A stretch of DNA of 64,000 nt from Phytohabitans flavus. Its GTDB lineage: Bacteria; Actinomycetota; Actinomycetes; Mycobacteriales; Micromonosporaceae. The stretch covers positions 3,642,001 to 3,706,000 of the forward strand of contig NZ_AP022870.1 of assembly GCF_011764545.1 (NCBI RefSeq). The letters run 5' to 3'. Position numbers and translations under genes: made by a program. Every line of letters begins with the position of its first letter. Position 1 is the first letter of the stretch. This document shows positions 52,004-61,312 of this stretch, piece after piece. The notes under the pieces are model-generated. The model saw nothing but the letters and a program-made list of their open reading frames with translations, had not been told where the DNA came from and searched no databases.

Positions 52004-53308
52004 CTATCTGATGCGTTCCCCCTGTGGCAGCGCGGTGTCGAGCGGGACCTCGGGCGCCCGGACGAGTCCTAGTTGGACGGTCTCGCGCTGGAGTACGGAG
52101 TTGAGCGCCCAGTCAGCCGCCGTGCGCACCCTGTTGCCGGGCATCGCGAGCAGGTGATAGCCGGCGGTGACCGCCTTCGCCACCGGCCCGCCGAGCGGGA
52201 TGCCGAACGGGTCGGCCGCCGCCTGCACACCCCCGAGGTCCACGACGAAGCCGAGGTCGTGGTGCTTGTACGCGCGTTGCAGGCCCACGCCGTACGAGGC
52301 GGCGACGTTGTGCGCGGCGAGCTTGCCCTGCCGCTGGGCGTGCTGCGCGGTCATCGCGGTGATCTCGCCGGGCCGGGTGAGGTCGGGCACCGCGGCGGCG
52401 TCACCGCAGGCGAACACCTCGGGGCGGCCGGGCACGTTCAGGTACTCGTCGACGACGAGCCGCCCCTTGTTGGTCATCAGGCCGAGGTCCGCGACGAGCG
52501 GGTCGGGGCGCACGCCCACGCACCACGCGAGCGTGCGGGTGGGCACGAAGCTGCCGTCGGTCAGGTACACGCCGTCGTGGGTCGCCTCCTTCACCGAGGT
52601 GCCCATCCGCACGTCGACGTCGCGCTCGCGCAGCACCCGGTCCGCGGTGCGCGACAGCCGCATGTCGAGCTCGGGCAGCACCCGGTCGGACACGTCCAGC
52701 AGCATCCAGCGCACCGCGTCGTCGGCGAGGCGGGGGTGGCGCATGAGCAGGTCGCGGGTGAAGAGCGCGCCGTGCGCGGCCACCTCGGTGCCCGTATAGC
52801 CGGCACCCACCACCACGAACGTGAGCCGCGCCGCCCGCTCCTCCCGATCGTCGGTGGCGTCGGCCAACTCGACCTGGCGGGTGACGTGGTCGCGCAGGTA
52901 GAGGGCCTCGAAGATGCCGCGGAACCCGTGCGCGTGCTCGGCCACCCCGGGGATCGGCAGGAGCTTGTTGACGCTGCCCAGGGCGAGCACGAGCCGGTCG
53001 TACCGCAGCTCGCCGGTGCCGTCCTCCGGGTCTGTGTACTGGACCCGCCGCCGGTCGAGGTCGACGCCGGTCGCCTTGCCCAGCACGAGCCGCACCCCGC
53101 CGCCGATCGTGGCCGGTATCGACACCGCGATCCGCCGCGGCTCGAGGCCGGACGCCGCCACCTCGGGCAGCAGCGGCAGGTACAGGAAGTAGTCGGTCGG
53201 ATTGAGGAGCATGATGTCCGCCGCACCCCGGGCCAGCCGGGCGAGCTTCCGTGCGCAGTGGTAGCCGGCGAACCCGGCACCGACGATGACGATCCGCGGA
53301 CGAGCCAT
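52004..53308 (-). CDS. NDH-2-like NAD(P)/FAD-dependent oxidoreductase
   Basis: 434 residues from ATG 53308 with GGAGAGG about eight bases upstream. FAD dinucleotide motif RIVIVGAGFAGYHCARKLA (5-23), LLNPTDYFLYLPLLPEVAASGLEPRRIAVSI as in type II NADH:quinone dehydrogenases, NAD motif FVVVGAGYTGTEVAAHGA (about 165-182), VFACGDAAAVPD, and the quinone-side TAQHAQRQGKLAAHNVAA. A C-terminal amphipathic region may dock on the membrane. Probably feeds electrons from NADH to menaquinone without proton pumping. Convergence with no gene on its 3' side; it follows the exporter start by 23 bases. Confidence 0.9.
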   Translation of the reverse strand: MARPRIVIVGAGFAGYHCARKLARLARGAADIMLLNPTDYFLYLPLLPEVAASGLEPRRIAVSIPATIGGGVRLVLGKATGVDLDRRRVQYTDPEDGTGELRYDRLVLALGSVNKLLPIPGVAEHAHGFRGIFEALYLRDHVTRQVELADATDDREERAARLTFVVVGAGYTGTEVAAHGALFTRDLLMRHPRLADDAVRWMLLDVSDRVLPELDMRLSRTADRVLRERDVDVRMGTSVKEATHDGVYLTDGSFVPTRTLAWCVGVRPDPLVADLGLMTNKGRLVVDEYLNVPGRPEVFACGDAAAVPDLTRPGEITAMTAQHAQRQGKLAAHNVAASYGVGLQRAYKHHDLGFVVDLGGVQAAADPFGIPLGGPVAKAVTAGYHLLAMPGNRVRTAADWALNSVLQRETVQLGLVRAPEVPLDTALPQGERIR

Positions 53309-53505
53309 TGATCAACCTCTCCTGCTCGGTTTGGCGAGGGCTCCTTCGGGTTACCTCATGTGTGGCGCCGTACGGCCGGCCGTGCCGGTCTCCTCCCCGG
53401 GTGGCGCCAGGCGGGGCCCGGTCGGCAGGGACGCGAAAGCACGAGCCCGGGTCCCGCTCAAATCCCATGCGTCTGCTACCCGGGTGGGGTTGCGGCAAAC
53501 CTCGG

Positions 53506-53511
53506 TACGCT
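53506..53511 (+). promoter_or_regulatory. -10 box (TACGCT) of the leaderless esterase gene
   Basis: TACGCT ends six bases before GTG 53518; no ribosome site. The 209-base gap 53309-53517 shows no other feature. Confidence 0.55.
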
Positions 53512-53517
53512 GCGGCT

Positions 53518-54333
53518 GTGGATTCCCCGCTCGACCTGACGTACGCGCAGGTGCTCGGCTACCGCCCGCTCAGCCTGGACCTGCACGTCCCCGCCGGCGA
53601 GGGCCCGTGGCCGCTCGTCGTCTGGGTGCACGGCGGCGGGTGGCGCACCGGCGACCGCCGCACCCTGCCCAGCACCTACGCGGAGCTGGGCTTCTTCGCG
53701 CGCATGCGGCGACGGGGGTACGCGGTCGCGAGCGTCGACTACCGGCTCTCGGCGGAGGCCCGGTTCCCGGCGCAGCTGCACGACGTGAAGGCGGCGATCC
53801 GGTGGCTCCGCGCCAACGCCGCCGACCTCGCGCTGGACGCCGACCGCGTCGCGTTGTGGGGCGAGTCCGCCGGCGGGCACCTTGTCGCGCTGGCGGGGCT
53901 GACCGCGGACGCGCCCGATCCGTTCGTCGAGGGCGAGGTGGGACTGACCGGCGTGTCGAGCGCCGTGCACGCCGTCGTCAACTGGTACGGCGTCGCCGAC
54001 CTGGTGGGGCTGGACCGGAAGGACCCGGAGAGCCCGGAGGCGCTGCTGCTGGGCGGGCAGCCGGGGCACCTCCCGGAGCTTGCCGCGCTGGCCAGCCCGG
54101 CCGAGCACGCCCACGCGGAGGCCCCGCCCTTCCTGTGCGTACACGGCGTGGCGGACAAGGTCGTCCCGTACTCGCAGAGCGAACACCTGGCGGCGGTGCT
54201 GCACGCGTACGGCACGCGGTGCGACCTGCGGCCGGTGCCCGGCGCGGACCACATCTTCGAGGGCACCGACGACGTGGGCGCCCTGATCGAAACGTCACTC
54301 GACTTCCTCGACGACGTCCTCAAACTTCCGTAG
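53518..54333 (+). CDS. Alpha/beta hydrolase (BD-FAE/HSL-like esterase)
   Basis: 271 residues from GTG 53518, set by the -10 box. WVHGGGWRTGDRR is the oxyanion-hole HGGG motif, VALWGESAGGHLVALAG carries the nucleophile Ser (GESAG), VHGVADKVVP the acidic residue and VPGADHIFEG the His. No signal peptide, so it acts on small acyl esters in the cytoplasm. It stands alone; repeat copy F lies downstream. Confidence 0.9.
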   Translation: MDSPLDLTYAQVLGYRPLSLDLHVPAGEGPWPLVVWVHGGGWRTGDRRTLPSTYAELGFFARMRRRGYAVASVDYRLSAEARFPAQLHDVKAAIRWLRANAADLALDADRVALWGESAGGHLVALAGLTADAPDPFVEGEVGLTGVSSAVHAVVNWYGVADLVGLDRKDPESPEALLLGGQPGHLPELAALASPAEHAHAEAPPFLCVHGVADKVVPYSQSEHLAAVLHAYGTRCDLRPVPGADHIFEGTDDVGALIETSLDFLDDVLKLP

Positions 54334-54394
54334 AGGAAGCGGCAGCTCGAGCCTTGCCCACAACCCCTCTTCCACGATCAATTCCACGATCGAA

Positions 54395-54465
54395 GAGCTT
54401 TGAGCTACCGCGACGCCCGCCGGGCACCGGACCGCTGCTCCCGCGGCCTCACCCTCCGCGGCGAC
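54395..54465 (+). repeat. Dispersed intergenic repeat, copy F (core only)
   Basis: GAGCTACCGCGACGCCCGCC and GCTCCCGCGGCCTCACCCTC are present, with an internal divergence around GGGCACCGGACC. It lies in the 255-base gap between the esterase and egtA. Confidence 0.75.
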
Positions 54466-54575
54466 AAGCCCATTCCCCGTGTGGGCCGGCAGGGCACGAC
54501 CCGCATGCGCCCGGTGTGCTGGTGCTGGCCGTGAGTGAGCGGGCGAAGCCCGGAGTAGATGTCATATGGGCGGGG

Positions 54576-54581
54576 TATGGT
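54576..54581 (+). promoter_or_regulatory. -10 box (TATGGT) of the ergothioneine operon
   Basis: TATGGT ends seven bases before GTG 54589, the likely leaderless start of egtA. Confidence 0.45.
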
Positions 54582-54588
54582 CGCGACC

Positions 54589-55808
54589 GTGCCACATCTC
54601 GAATCGGTAACGGCGAGCTCACGGGGGAGGGTGGTCACGGACCGGTCCGGCGCCGAAGGGTATGTCGGGCGGGTCTGTTTCAAGACCGGACCTCCCCGCC
54701 GCCTCGGCATCGAGCTCGAATGGACCGTTCACCACACCGAAGACCCGTCCCGACCTCTCGACCCTGCCGCGCTTGCCGCGGCCCTCGGTGACCACGCTCC
54801 GCGTACATTGCGGCCGGACAGTCCGCACCTCGCGCTACCGCGGGGCGGCACCGTCACCGTCGAGCCGGGCGGCCAGGTGGAGATCTCCACCCCGCCCGAG
54901 TCCTCCCTCTCCCGATTGCACGCCGGCACGGCGTCCGACATCGACTACGTCGCGGACCGCCTGGCCGGCGCCGGCCTGCGCCTCGGCGACCACGGGTGCG
55001 ACCCGCACCGGCCGGCGCGGCGCGTGCTGCACACCCCGCGCTACGCCGCCATGGAGCGCGCCTTCGACCGCATCGGGCCGCACGGCCGCTCGTGGATGTC
55101 CGGGTCCGCCGGGCTCCAGGTCTGCCTCGACGCGGGTACCACCGACCGGGTCGCCGCCCGCTGGACCGCGCTGCACCGGCTCGGTCCGGTGCTGGTGGCC
55201 CTGTTCGCCAACTCGCCCCGCCAGGCCGGGCGGGACACCGGGTGGGCGTCGAGCCGGGTGCGCACCTGGTTCGACACCGACCCGAGCCGCACCCATCCCC
55301 CGCCACCCGGCGACGGGGAGGCGGGCTCGTGGGCCGGGCGCATCCTCGACACGCCAGTGCTCTTCGTCCGGGAGGGCGAGGACATGCACGACCCGCCGGC
55401 GCCGGTGACGTTCGCCGGCTGGATCGCCGGTGCTCCGGGCGCGCCGGACCGGCCACCCACCTACGACGACCTCGACTACCACCTGTCCACGCTCTTCACG
55501 CCCGTCCGGGCCCGGGCTACCTCGAAGTCCGCTACCTCGATGCCCAGCCGTCCGGCGACTGGTTCACCCCCGTTGCCGTACTAGCCGCGCTTTTCGCCCG
55601 TGAGGAGACGGTGGACGAAGCGTCCGAACGCGCCCTGCCCGCCGCGGACCGATGGGTGGCGGCGGCGCGCGACGGCCTCGCGGACCCGGTGATCGGCGCG
55701 GTCGCGCCGCGGGTCGTGGAGCTCGCCCGCAAGTCCCTCGCCGACACCGACCTCACCGCCGCGCAGGCCGGCGCGGTGGACGACCGGCTACAGGAGGCCG
55801 CGCAGTGA
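54589..55808 (+). pseudogene. egtA: EgtA glutamate-cysteine ligase, one apparent single-base frameshift
   Basis: Makes gamma-glutamylcysteine, the sulfur donor for ergothioneine. GCS2-type motifs: RRLGIELEWTVHH, TVEPGGQVEISTPPESSLSRL, RYAAMERAFDRIGPHGRSWM and SAGLQVCLDAG. After YDDLDYHLSTLFTPVRAR the frame turns into unrelated sequence and stops at 55584, while the neighbouring frame continues the family sequence (GYLEVRYLDAQPSGDWFTPV to 55808). One missing G near 55507-55516, in a run of Gs, explains it. Corrected length is 406 residues. Start GTG 54589 follows a TATGGT box; ATG 54577 or 54559 are alternatives. The end overlaps egtB (GTGA). Likely functional with a consensus error. Confidence 0.82.
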
Positions 55809-57102
55809 CTGACATCGATGTACGTCTGCTTGTCGCCGCCGAGCTGGACCGCACCCGCCGGCGCAGCGTCGTGCTGACCGACGCCGTGGACGACGACGAC
55901 CTGGTCCGCCAGCACTCCCCGCTCATGTCGCCGCTGGTGTGGGATCTCGCCCACGTCGGCAACCAGGAGGAGCTGTGGCTGGTCCGCGACGTCGGCGGGC
56001 GCGAGCCGGTGCGGCAGGACATCGACCACCTGTACGACGCGTTCCAGCACCCGCGCAAGGACCGCCCCCAGCTGCCGCTGCTCGGGCCGGCCGAGGCGCG
56101 GGCCTACACCCGTACCGTGCGCGACAAGGTGCTCGACCTGCTCGACCGGGTGCCCCTCGAAGGGCGGCCGATCGTCGAGCGGGGGTTCGCGTTCGGCATG
56201 ATCGTGCAGCACGAGCAGCAGCACGACGAGACGATGCTCGCCACCCACCAGCTCCGGGTCGGGCCGCCGGTGCTCCAGGCCGCGCCGCCACCGCGCGCCG
56301 CGGCCGCCGTCGGCGGTGAGGCGCTGATCCCGGCCGGGCCCTTCACGATGGGTACCTCCGCGGAGCCCTGGGCGCTGGACAACGAGCGGCCGGCGCACAC
56401 CGTCGACCTGCCGGCGTACCTGATCGACCGCGCGCCGGTGACGAACGCCCAGTACCAGGAGTTCGTCGACGCGGGCGGCTACGCGAACCCGCGCTGGTGG
56501 AGCACCGAGGGGTGGGCGCATCGAATGCGGGCCGGGCTGTTCGGGCCGATGCACTGGCACGGCGACGGCACGTACACCCGCTTCGGCCGGCGCGAGCCGC
56601 TCGTGTCGGCCGAGCCGGTGGTGCACGTCTGCTGGTACGAGGCGGAGGCGTACGCGGCGTGGGCCGGCAAGCGGCTGCCGACCGAGGCGGAGTGGGAGAA
56701 GGCGGCCCGCTTCGACCCGGCGACCGGGCGGTCGCGGCGCTACCCGTGGGGCGACGAGGACCCGAGGAGCGGCACGCGAACCTGGGGCAGCGCCACCTCT
56801 CCCCCGCGCCCGCCGGCGCCTACCCGGAGGGTGCCTCGCCGGCCGGCGTACACCAGCTGATCGGTGACGTGTGGGAGTGGACGTCGTCCGACTTCGGCGG
56901 CTACCCCGGGTTCGCCCCGTTCCCGTACCGGGAGTACTCGGAGGTGTTCTTCGGGCCGGAGTACAAGGTGCTGCGCGGCGGCTCGTTCGGCACGGACAAG
57001 GCGGCCTGCCGGGGCACGTTCCGCAACTGGGACTACCCGATCCGGCGGCAGATCTTCAGCGGCTTCCGGTGCGCCCGGTCGGCTTCCCCGGAGCTCGCCT
57101 AG
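55805..57102 (+). pseudogene. egtB: EgtB hercynylcysteine S-oxide synthase, one apparent single-base frameshift
   Basis: Non-heme iron enzyme joining gamma-glutamylcysteine to hercynine with oxygen. The N-terminal DinB-like domain has DLAHVGNQEELWL and the iron site H-x3-H-x-E in QHEQQHDET. The C-terminal FGE-sulfatase domain starts near ALIPAGPFTMGTSAEPWAL, with WYEAEAYAAWAGKRLPTEAE and RYPWGDEDP. There the frame shifts: one missing G near 56763-56766 replaces the expected EERHANLGQRHLSPAPAGAY, which continues in the next frame through VWEWTSSDFGGYPGF and GFRCARS to 57102. Corrected length is 432 residues. Coupled to both neighbours. Confidence 0.84.
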
Positions 57103-57836
57103 TGTGCCGCCACCTCGCGTACGTGGGGCCGCCGGTGACCCTGGCGGCCCTGCTGCTCGACCCGCCGCACTCACTGCTGCGCCAGTCCTGGGCGCCGCGT
57201 GACATGCGCGGCGGCGGCACGATCAACGCGGACGGCTTCGGCGTGGGCTACTACACCCACGCCGGGCCGGTCCGGTACCGCCGCGCGAGTCCGATGTGGA
57301 GCGACAGCGCGCTGCCCGAACTGGCCCGGGTCACCACGTCTGGCGCTGTCCTCGCCGCGGTCCGTTCGGCGACGGTCGGCATGCCGGTGACCGAAGGCGC
57401 GTGCGCCCCGTTCCACGACGGGAACTGGCTCTTCAGCCACAACGGGCGGGTGTTCGGGTGGCCGTCGAGCGTGGCCAAGCTCGCCGAACGCCTGCCCGTC
57501 ACCGACCTGCTCACGCTCGACGCGCCCACCGACGCCGCGTTCCTCTGGGCGCTGCTGCGGCACCGGCTGCGCGGCGGCGCCGACCCGGCCGAGGCGCTCG
57601 CCGCCACGGTGTCCGAAGTGGACGCCGCCGCGCCCGGGTCGCGGCTCAACCTCCTGCTGACCGACGGCCGCCGCGTCTACGCCACGACCGCCGGCCATTC
57701 CCTGTCCCTGCGCCTGGACAAGAGCGCGGTGGTCGTCGCGTCCGAGCCGTACGACGACGACCCCGCCTGGCGCCCCGTACCCGACCGTTCGCTCGTGGTG
57801 GCCGACCCGACGACCCACACCGTGGAGGACCTGTGA
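57102..57836 (+). CDS. egtC: EgtC gamma-glutamyl hercynylcysteine sulfoxide amidohydrolase
   Basis: 244 residues from GTG 57102, which shares one base with the egtB stop. The start is fixed by chemistry: the class-II glutamine-amidotransferase fold needs Cys2 at the processed N-terminus and the protein begins (M)[30 protein letters not shown] and [17 protein letters not shown] (oxyanion/glutamine site) follow. It removes the glutamate from the EgtB product. Coupled to egtD (GTGA). Confidence 0.94.
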   Translation: MCRHLAYVGPPVTLAALLLDPPHSLLRQSWAPRDMRGGGTINADGFGVGYYTHAGPVRYRRASPMWSDSALPELARVTTSGAVLAAVRSATVGMPVTEGACAPFHDGNWLFSHNGRVFGWPSSVAKLAERLPVTDLLTLDAPTDAAFLWALLRHRLRGGADPAEALAATVSEVDAAAPGSRLNLLLTDGRRVYATTAGHSLSLRLDKSAVVVASEPYDDDPAWRPVPDRSLVVADPTTHTVEDL

Positions 57837-58795
57837 GGCTCGACATCCACCTGACCGACGCCGATCTGGCCCGGTCGCTGCGCGACGACGCCCGTGCCGG
57901 GCTGACCGCGACCCCGAAGACCCTCCCGCCGAAGTGGTTCTACGACAGCCGAGGCAGCGAGCTCTTCGAGCGGATCACCGAGCTGCCCGAGTACTACCCG
58001 ACCCGGGCCGAGCGGGCCGCGCTCACCGCCCACGCCGCCGAGATCGCCGAGGTCACCAGCGCGAAGACGCTCGTCGAGCTCGGCTCCGGCTCGTCCGACA
58101 AGACCCGGCTGCTGCTCGACGCGCTGCACCGGCACGGCACGCTGGGCCGCTTCGTACCGCTGGACGTCTCCGAGCCGGCCCTCCGCGCGGCCGCCACCGC
58201 GATCGACGCCGACTACCCCGACCTCGACGTGAACGCGATCGCCGGCGACTTCACCCGCCACCTTGACGAGATACCGGCCGGTGACGGGCGACTCGTCGTC
58301 TTCCTGGGCGGCACGATCGGCAACTTCGAGCCGCCCGAGCGGGCCCGCTTCCTGCGCGACCTGCGCGCGGTACTGCACCCGGGCGAGTGGTTCCTGCTCG
58401 GCACCGACCTGGTCAAGGACGAGGCCACGCTCGTCGCGGCGTACGACGACAGCGCCGGCGTCACCGCCGACTTCAACCGCAACGTGCTGCGGGTGCTCAA
58501 CCGCCAGCTCGGCGCCGACTTCGACCCGGAGGCGTTCGCGCACGTGGCGCTCTGGGACCCGGAGCAGGAGTGGATCGAGATGCGGCTGCGGGCGACCCGA
58601 CCCATGCGGGTACGGGTGACGGGGCTCGACCTCTCGATCGAGTTCGCCGAGGGCGAGGAGCTGTACACGGAGGTGTCGGCCAAGTTCCGCCGGGAGGGCA
58701 TCGCGGGCGAGCTGGCCGCGGCCGGGTTCAACCCGATGCGGTGGTGGACCGACCCGCAGGGACGGTTCGGGGTCACGCTGGCCCGGGCCCGATGA
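57833..58795 (+). CDS. egtD: EgtD histidine N-alpha-methyltransferase
   Basis: 320 residues, the standard EgtD size. [20 protein letters not shown], the SAM loop [58 protein letters not shown] and DYAL-type substrate contacts in [18 protein letters not shown]. It trimethylates histidine to hercynine, the first step. Start GTG 57833 overlaps the egtC stop; the stop overlaps egtE. Confidence 0.95.
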   Translation: MRLDIHLTDADLARSLRDDARAGLTATPKTLPPKWFYDSRGSELFERITELPEYYPTRAERAALTAHAAEIAEVTSAKTLVELGSGSSDKTRLLLDALHRHGTLGRFVPLDVSEPALRAAATAIDADYPDLDVNAIAGDFTRHLDEIPAGDGRLVVFLGGTIGNFEPPERARFLRDLRAVLHPGEWFLLGTDLVKDEATLVAAYDDSAGVTADFNRNVLRVLNRQLGADFDPEAFAHVALWDPEQEWIEMRLRATRPMRVRVTGLDLSIEFAEGEELYTEVSAKFRREGIAGELAAAGFNPMRWWTDPQGRFGVTLARAR

Positions 58796-59961
58796 CGATC
58801 GACGTCGAGCGGGCGCGGCGGGAGACGCCGGGGTGCGCCCGGGTGGTGCACTTCAACAACGCCGGCGCCGCCCTCCCGCCCGCCGCCGTCACCGACGCGG
58901 TCGTCGACCACCTGCGCCTGGAAGAACACATCGGCGGGTACGAGGCGGCGGAGGCGGCCGAGGCCGAGGTGGGGAACGCGTACACGGCGATCGCCCGGCT
59001 CCTCGGCTGCGCGCCGCACGAGGTCGCGGTCGTGGAAAACGCCACCCGCGGCTGGGACATGGCGTTCTACGCGTTCGACTTCCGGCCCGGCGACCGCATC
59101 CTGACCATCCGCACCGAGTACGCGAGCAACGTGATCGCCCTGCTCCAGGTGGCCGCCCGTACCGGTGCGGTGATCGAGGTGCTGGAGACCGACGAGTACG
59201 GCCTGCCCGATCTCGACGACCTCGCCCGCGAGCTGGAGCGGGGCGCCGCGCTCGTCGCGGTCACCCACGTGCCCACGCACAGCGGGCTCGTCAACCCGGC
59301 CGCCGAGATCGGCGCGCTGGCCCGGGCGGCCGGCGTGCCGTACCTGCTGGACGCCTGCCAGTCGGTCGGCCAGCTCCCGGTCGACGTGGCGGCGATCGGG
59401 TGCGACATGCTGTCCGCCACGGGCCGCAAGTTCCTGCGCGGGCCGCGTGGCACCGGCTTCCTGTACGTCTCCGACCGGCTCGTCGAGCGCCTCGTGCCGC
59501 CGTTCCTGGATCTGCACGCGGCGACCTGGACCGCGCCGGACGCGTACGAGATCCGCCCGGACGCCCGGCGCTTCGAGACCTGGGAGACCAACTACGCCGG
59601 CAAGATCGGGCTCGGCGTGGCGGTCGACTACGCGCTCGGGTGGGGACTCGACGCGATCGAGGTACGGGTCACCGCCCTCGCGGAAGGGCTGCGGTCGCAG
59701 CTGCGCGAGGTACCCGGCGTGACCGTGCGGGACGAGGGGACGCGGCGGTGCGGCATCGTCACGTTCACAGTGGACGGGGTGCCGGCGGCCGAGGTGCGGC
59801 GGCGGCTGGGGGCGGCGGGGATCAACACGAGCGTCTCGCCGATGGAGTACGCCCGTTTCGACCTCGCCGCCCGCGGCCTGCCCGACCTCGTCCGCGCCTC
59901 GGTGCACTACTACAACACCGAGGACGAGCTGGACCGCCTCACCGCCGTGCTACGGCAGTAG
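58792..59961 (+). CDS. egtE: EgtE PLP-dependent C-S lyase
   Basis: 389 residues from ATG 58792 (ATGA overlap with egtD). Aminotransferase class-V fold: [70 protein letters not shown] and the PLP lysine in [18 protein letters not shown]. It cleaves hercynylcysteine sulfoxide to ergothioneine, pyruvate and ammonia. Its 3' end overlaps the convergent subtilase by 12 bases. Confidence 0.93.
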   Translation: MTIDVERARRETPGCARVVHFNNAGAALPPAAVTDAVVDHLRLEEHIGGYEAAEAAEAEVGNAYTAIARLLGCAPHEVAVVENATRGWDMAFYAFDFRPGDRILTIRTEYASNVIALLQVAARTGAVIEVLETDEYGLPDLDDLARELERGAALVAVTHVPTHSGLVNPAAEIGALARAAGVPYLLDACQSVGQLPVDVAAIGCDMLSATGRKFLRGPRGTGFLYVSDRLVERLVPPFLDLHAATWTAPDAYEIRPDARRFETWETNYAGKIGLGVAVDYALGWGLDAIEVRVTALAEGLRSQLREVPGVTVRDEGTRRCGIVTFTVDGVPAAEVRRRLGAAGINTSVSPMEYARFDLAARGLPDLVRASVHYYNTEDELDRLTAVLRQ

Positions 59962-61260
59962 CACCGCACCGACACCGGGTACCGCCTGGGCCCGTGCCTC
60001 GGCGAGGAGAGCGGCCGCCGCGTCGCGGCCGTTCTCCCCGGTGCGGGACATCCGGGCGGCGATCAGCCCGGCCACGATCGGCGTGGAGAACGACGTGCCG
60101 CTCCACGCCGCCATCCCGTCGAACGTCTCCACCCTCGGCTGCGGCAGCGTGGGCGGGATGTTCGGCGGCTCCTGGTAGGTGAACCTCCCGTCCGGGAACG
60201 CGTTGACCAGGTCGGTGCCGGGTGCGTACACGTCGACCCACCCGCCGAAGTTGCTGAAGTCGGCCCGGCTGCGCCAGTCGGTGCCGAGCGCGCCGACCGA
60301 CACCGTGTACGGCGCGGCCGCCGGCCAGAAGAAGTGCCGGTCGCCGTCGTTTCCCGCCGCCACCACAAGCGCGACGCCCTTGTGCTGGCTCAGCCGCCGC
60401 TCGTTGAAGACCTTGAACGCGAGCAGACCGCCGGCGTACGAACGGGTGCCGGCCGACATGCTGATGATGTCCGGAAACTCGGTGGCGAGGGCGTGGTCGA
60501 GGTTTTGCACCAGCGTCGACTCCCAGGTCGCGCCGCCTCGGCTGAAGTGGCTCAGCACGCGCACCTCGGCCCGGGGCGCCACCGTCCGGACCAGACCGGC
60601 GATGAACGTGCCGTGCCCCGCGTACGGGTCGAGCACCCGGTCATGCTTGATCAGTGGGTCGGTCTCGCCGGTGACCCCGCGCAGCCAGTGCGGCACGGCG
60701 CGCATGTCGTTGTCGAACCCCGTGTCGATCACCACGACCTTGACGCCGGCGCCGGCGGCCGGGTCGGTGGCTAGCGGCGGGTACGGCGCACCGCCCTGCG
60801 CGACCGGCTCCGGCTCGGTCGCCGGACACGTCGCCGCGTCACCGGAAATGTGCACCATGTGGTCGGGCGCGGCCCAGCCGGCCCCGATCCCCGCGATGTC
60901 GAACTCGTCGTTGCCCTCCTGCACCAGGTTGAGCGCGTCGTGCGTGCCCATGTCACGGAGCCACATCAGGCGGACACCGTCGACCACCTGCTCGACCTGG
61001 TCCCGCTCCCGTGCCGGGGGCGGGGTCGCGGTACGGCGGGCGTTACGGAGCCGCTGCGTGTACCGGTCCAGGATGGACCGGACTTCCCCCACGGCCTCCT
61101 CGCGGACCAGCATGCAGCCCTTGCGGTACATGTAGTGGATCTCCGCCGGCTGTCCGCTGCGGACGATCCCCACTTCGTCCGCACCGCCCATCGCGCGGAT
61201 CGCGTGGTCAGCCTGTATCTGTTCGGTCGATCTCGACTTGTCTGTGGACTTATCAGCCAC
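59950..61260 (-). CDS. Cytoplasmic subtilisin-family (S8) serine peptidase
   Basis: 436 residues from GTG 61260 with GGGGAGGG four bases upstream. There is no signal peptide: the N-terminus is polar (ADKSTDKSRSTEQIQADHAI). A pro-like region of about 150 residues precedes the catalytic domain. Asp is in VKVVVIDTGFDNDM, His in DPYAGHGTFIAGLV, the oxyanion Asn in VVAAGNDGDR, and Ser in WSGTSFSTPIVAGLIAARMS. Residues 36-75 (AEIHYMYRKGCMLVREEAVG) look like a small sensor or propeptide. Divergent from the TPR-CHAT gene through a 52-base gap, so the two proteases are probably co-regulated; CHAT/S8 neighbours suggest a proteolytic cascade. Confidence 0.9.
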   Translation of the reverse strand: MADKSTDKSRSTEQIQADHAIRAMGGADEVGIVRSGQPAEIHYMYRKGCMLVREEAVGEVRSILDRYTQRLRNARRTATPPPARERDQVEQVVDGVRLMWLRDMGTHDALNLVQEGNDEFDIAGIGAGWAAPDHMVHISGDAATCPATEPEPVAQGGAPYPPLATDPAAGAGVKVVVIDTGFDNDMRAVPHWLRGVTGETDPLIKHDRVLDPYAGHGTFIAGLVRTVAPRAEVRVLSHFSRGGATWESTLVQNLDHALATEFPDIISMSAGTRSYAGGLLAFKVFNERRLSQHKGVALVVAAGNDGDRHFFWPAAAPYTVSVGALGTDWRSRADFSNFGGWVDVYAPGTDLVNAFPDGRFTYQEPPNIPPTLPQPRVETFDGMAAWSGTSFSTPIVAGLIAARMSRTGENGRDAAAALLAEARAQAVPGVGAVLLP

Positions 61261-61300
61261 GACACCCTCCCCGGTGTCTAAATCGTTCCCCTGGAATTCC

Positions 61301-61306
61301 TACGAT
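61301..61306 (+). promoter_or_regulatory. -10 box (TACGAT) of the second TPR-CHAT gene
   Basis: TACGAT ends six bases before GTG 61313, fixing a leaderless start; upstream in-frame codons are rejected. Confidence 0.6.
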
Positions 61307-61312
61307 GTTCTG

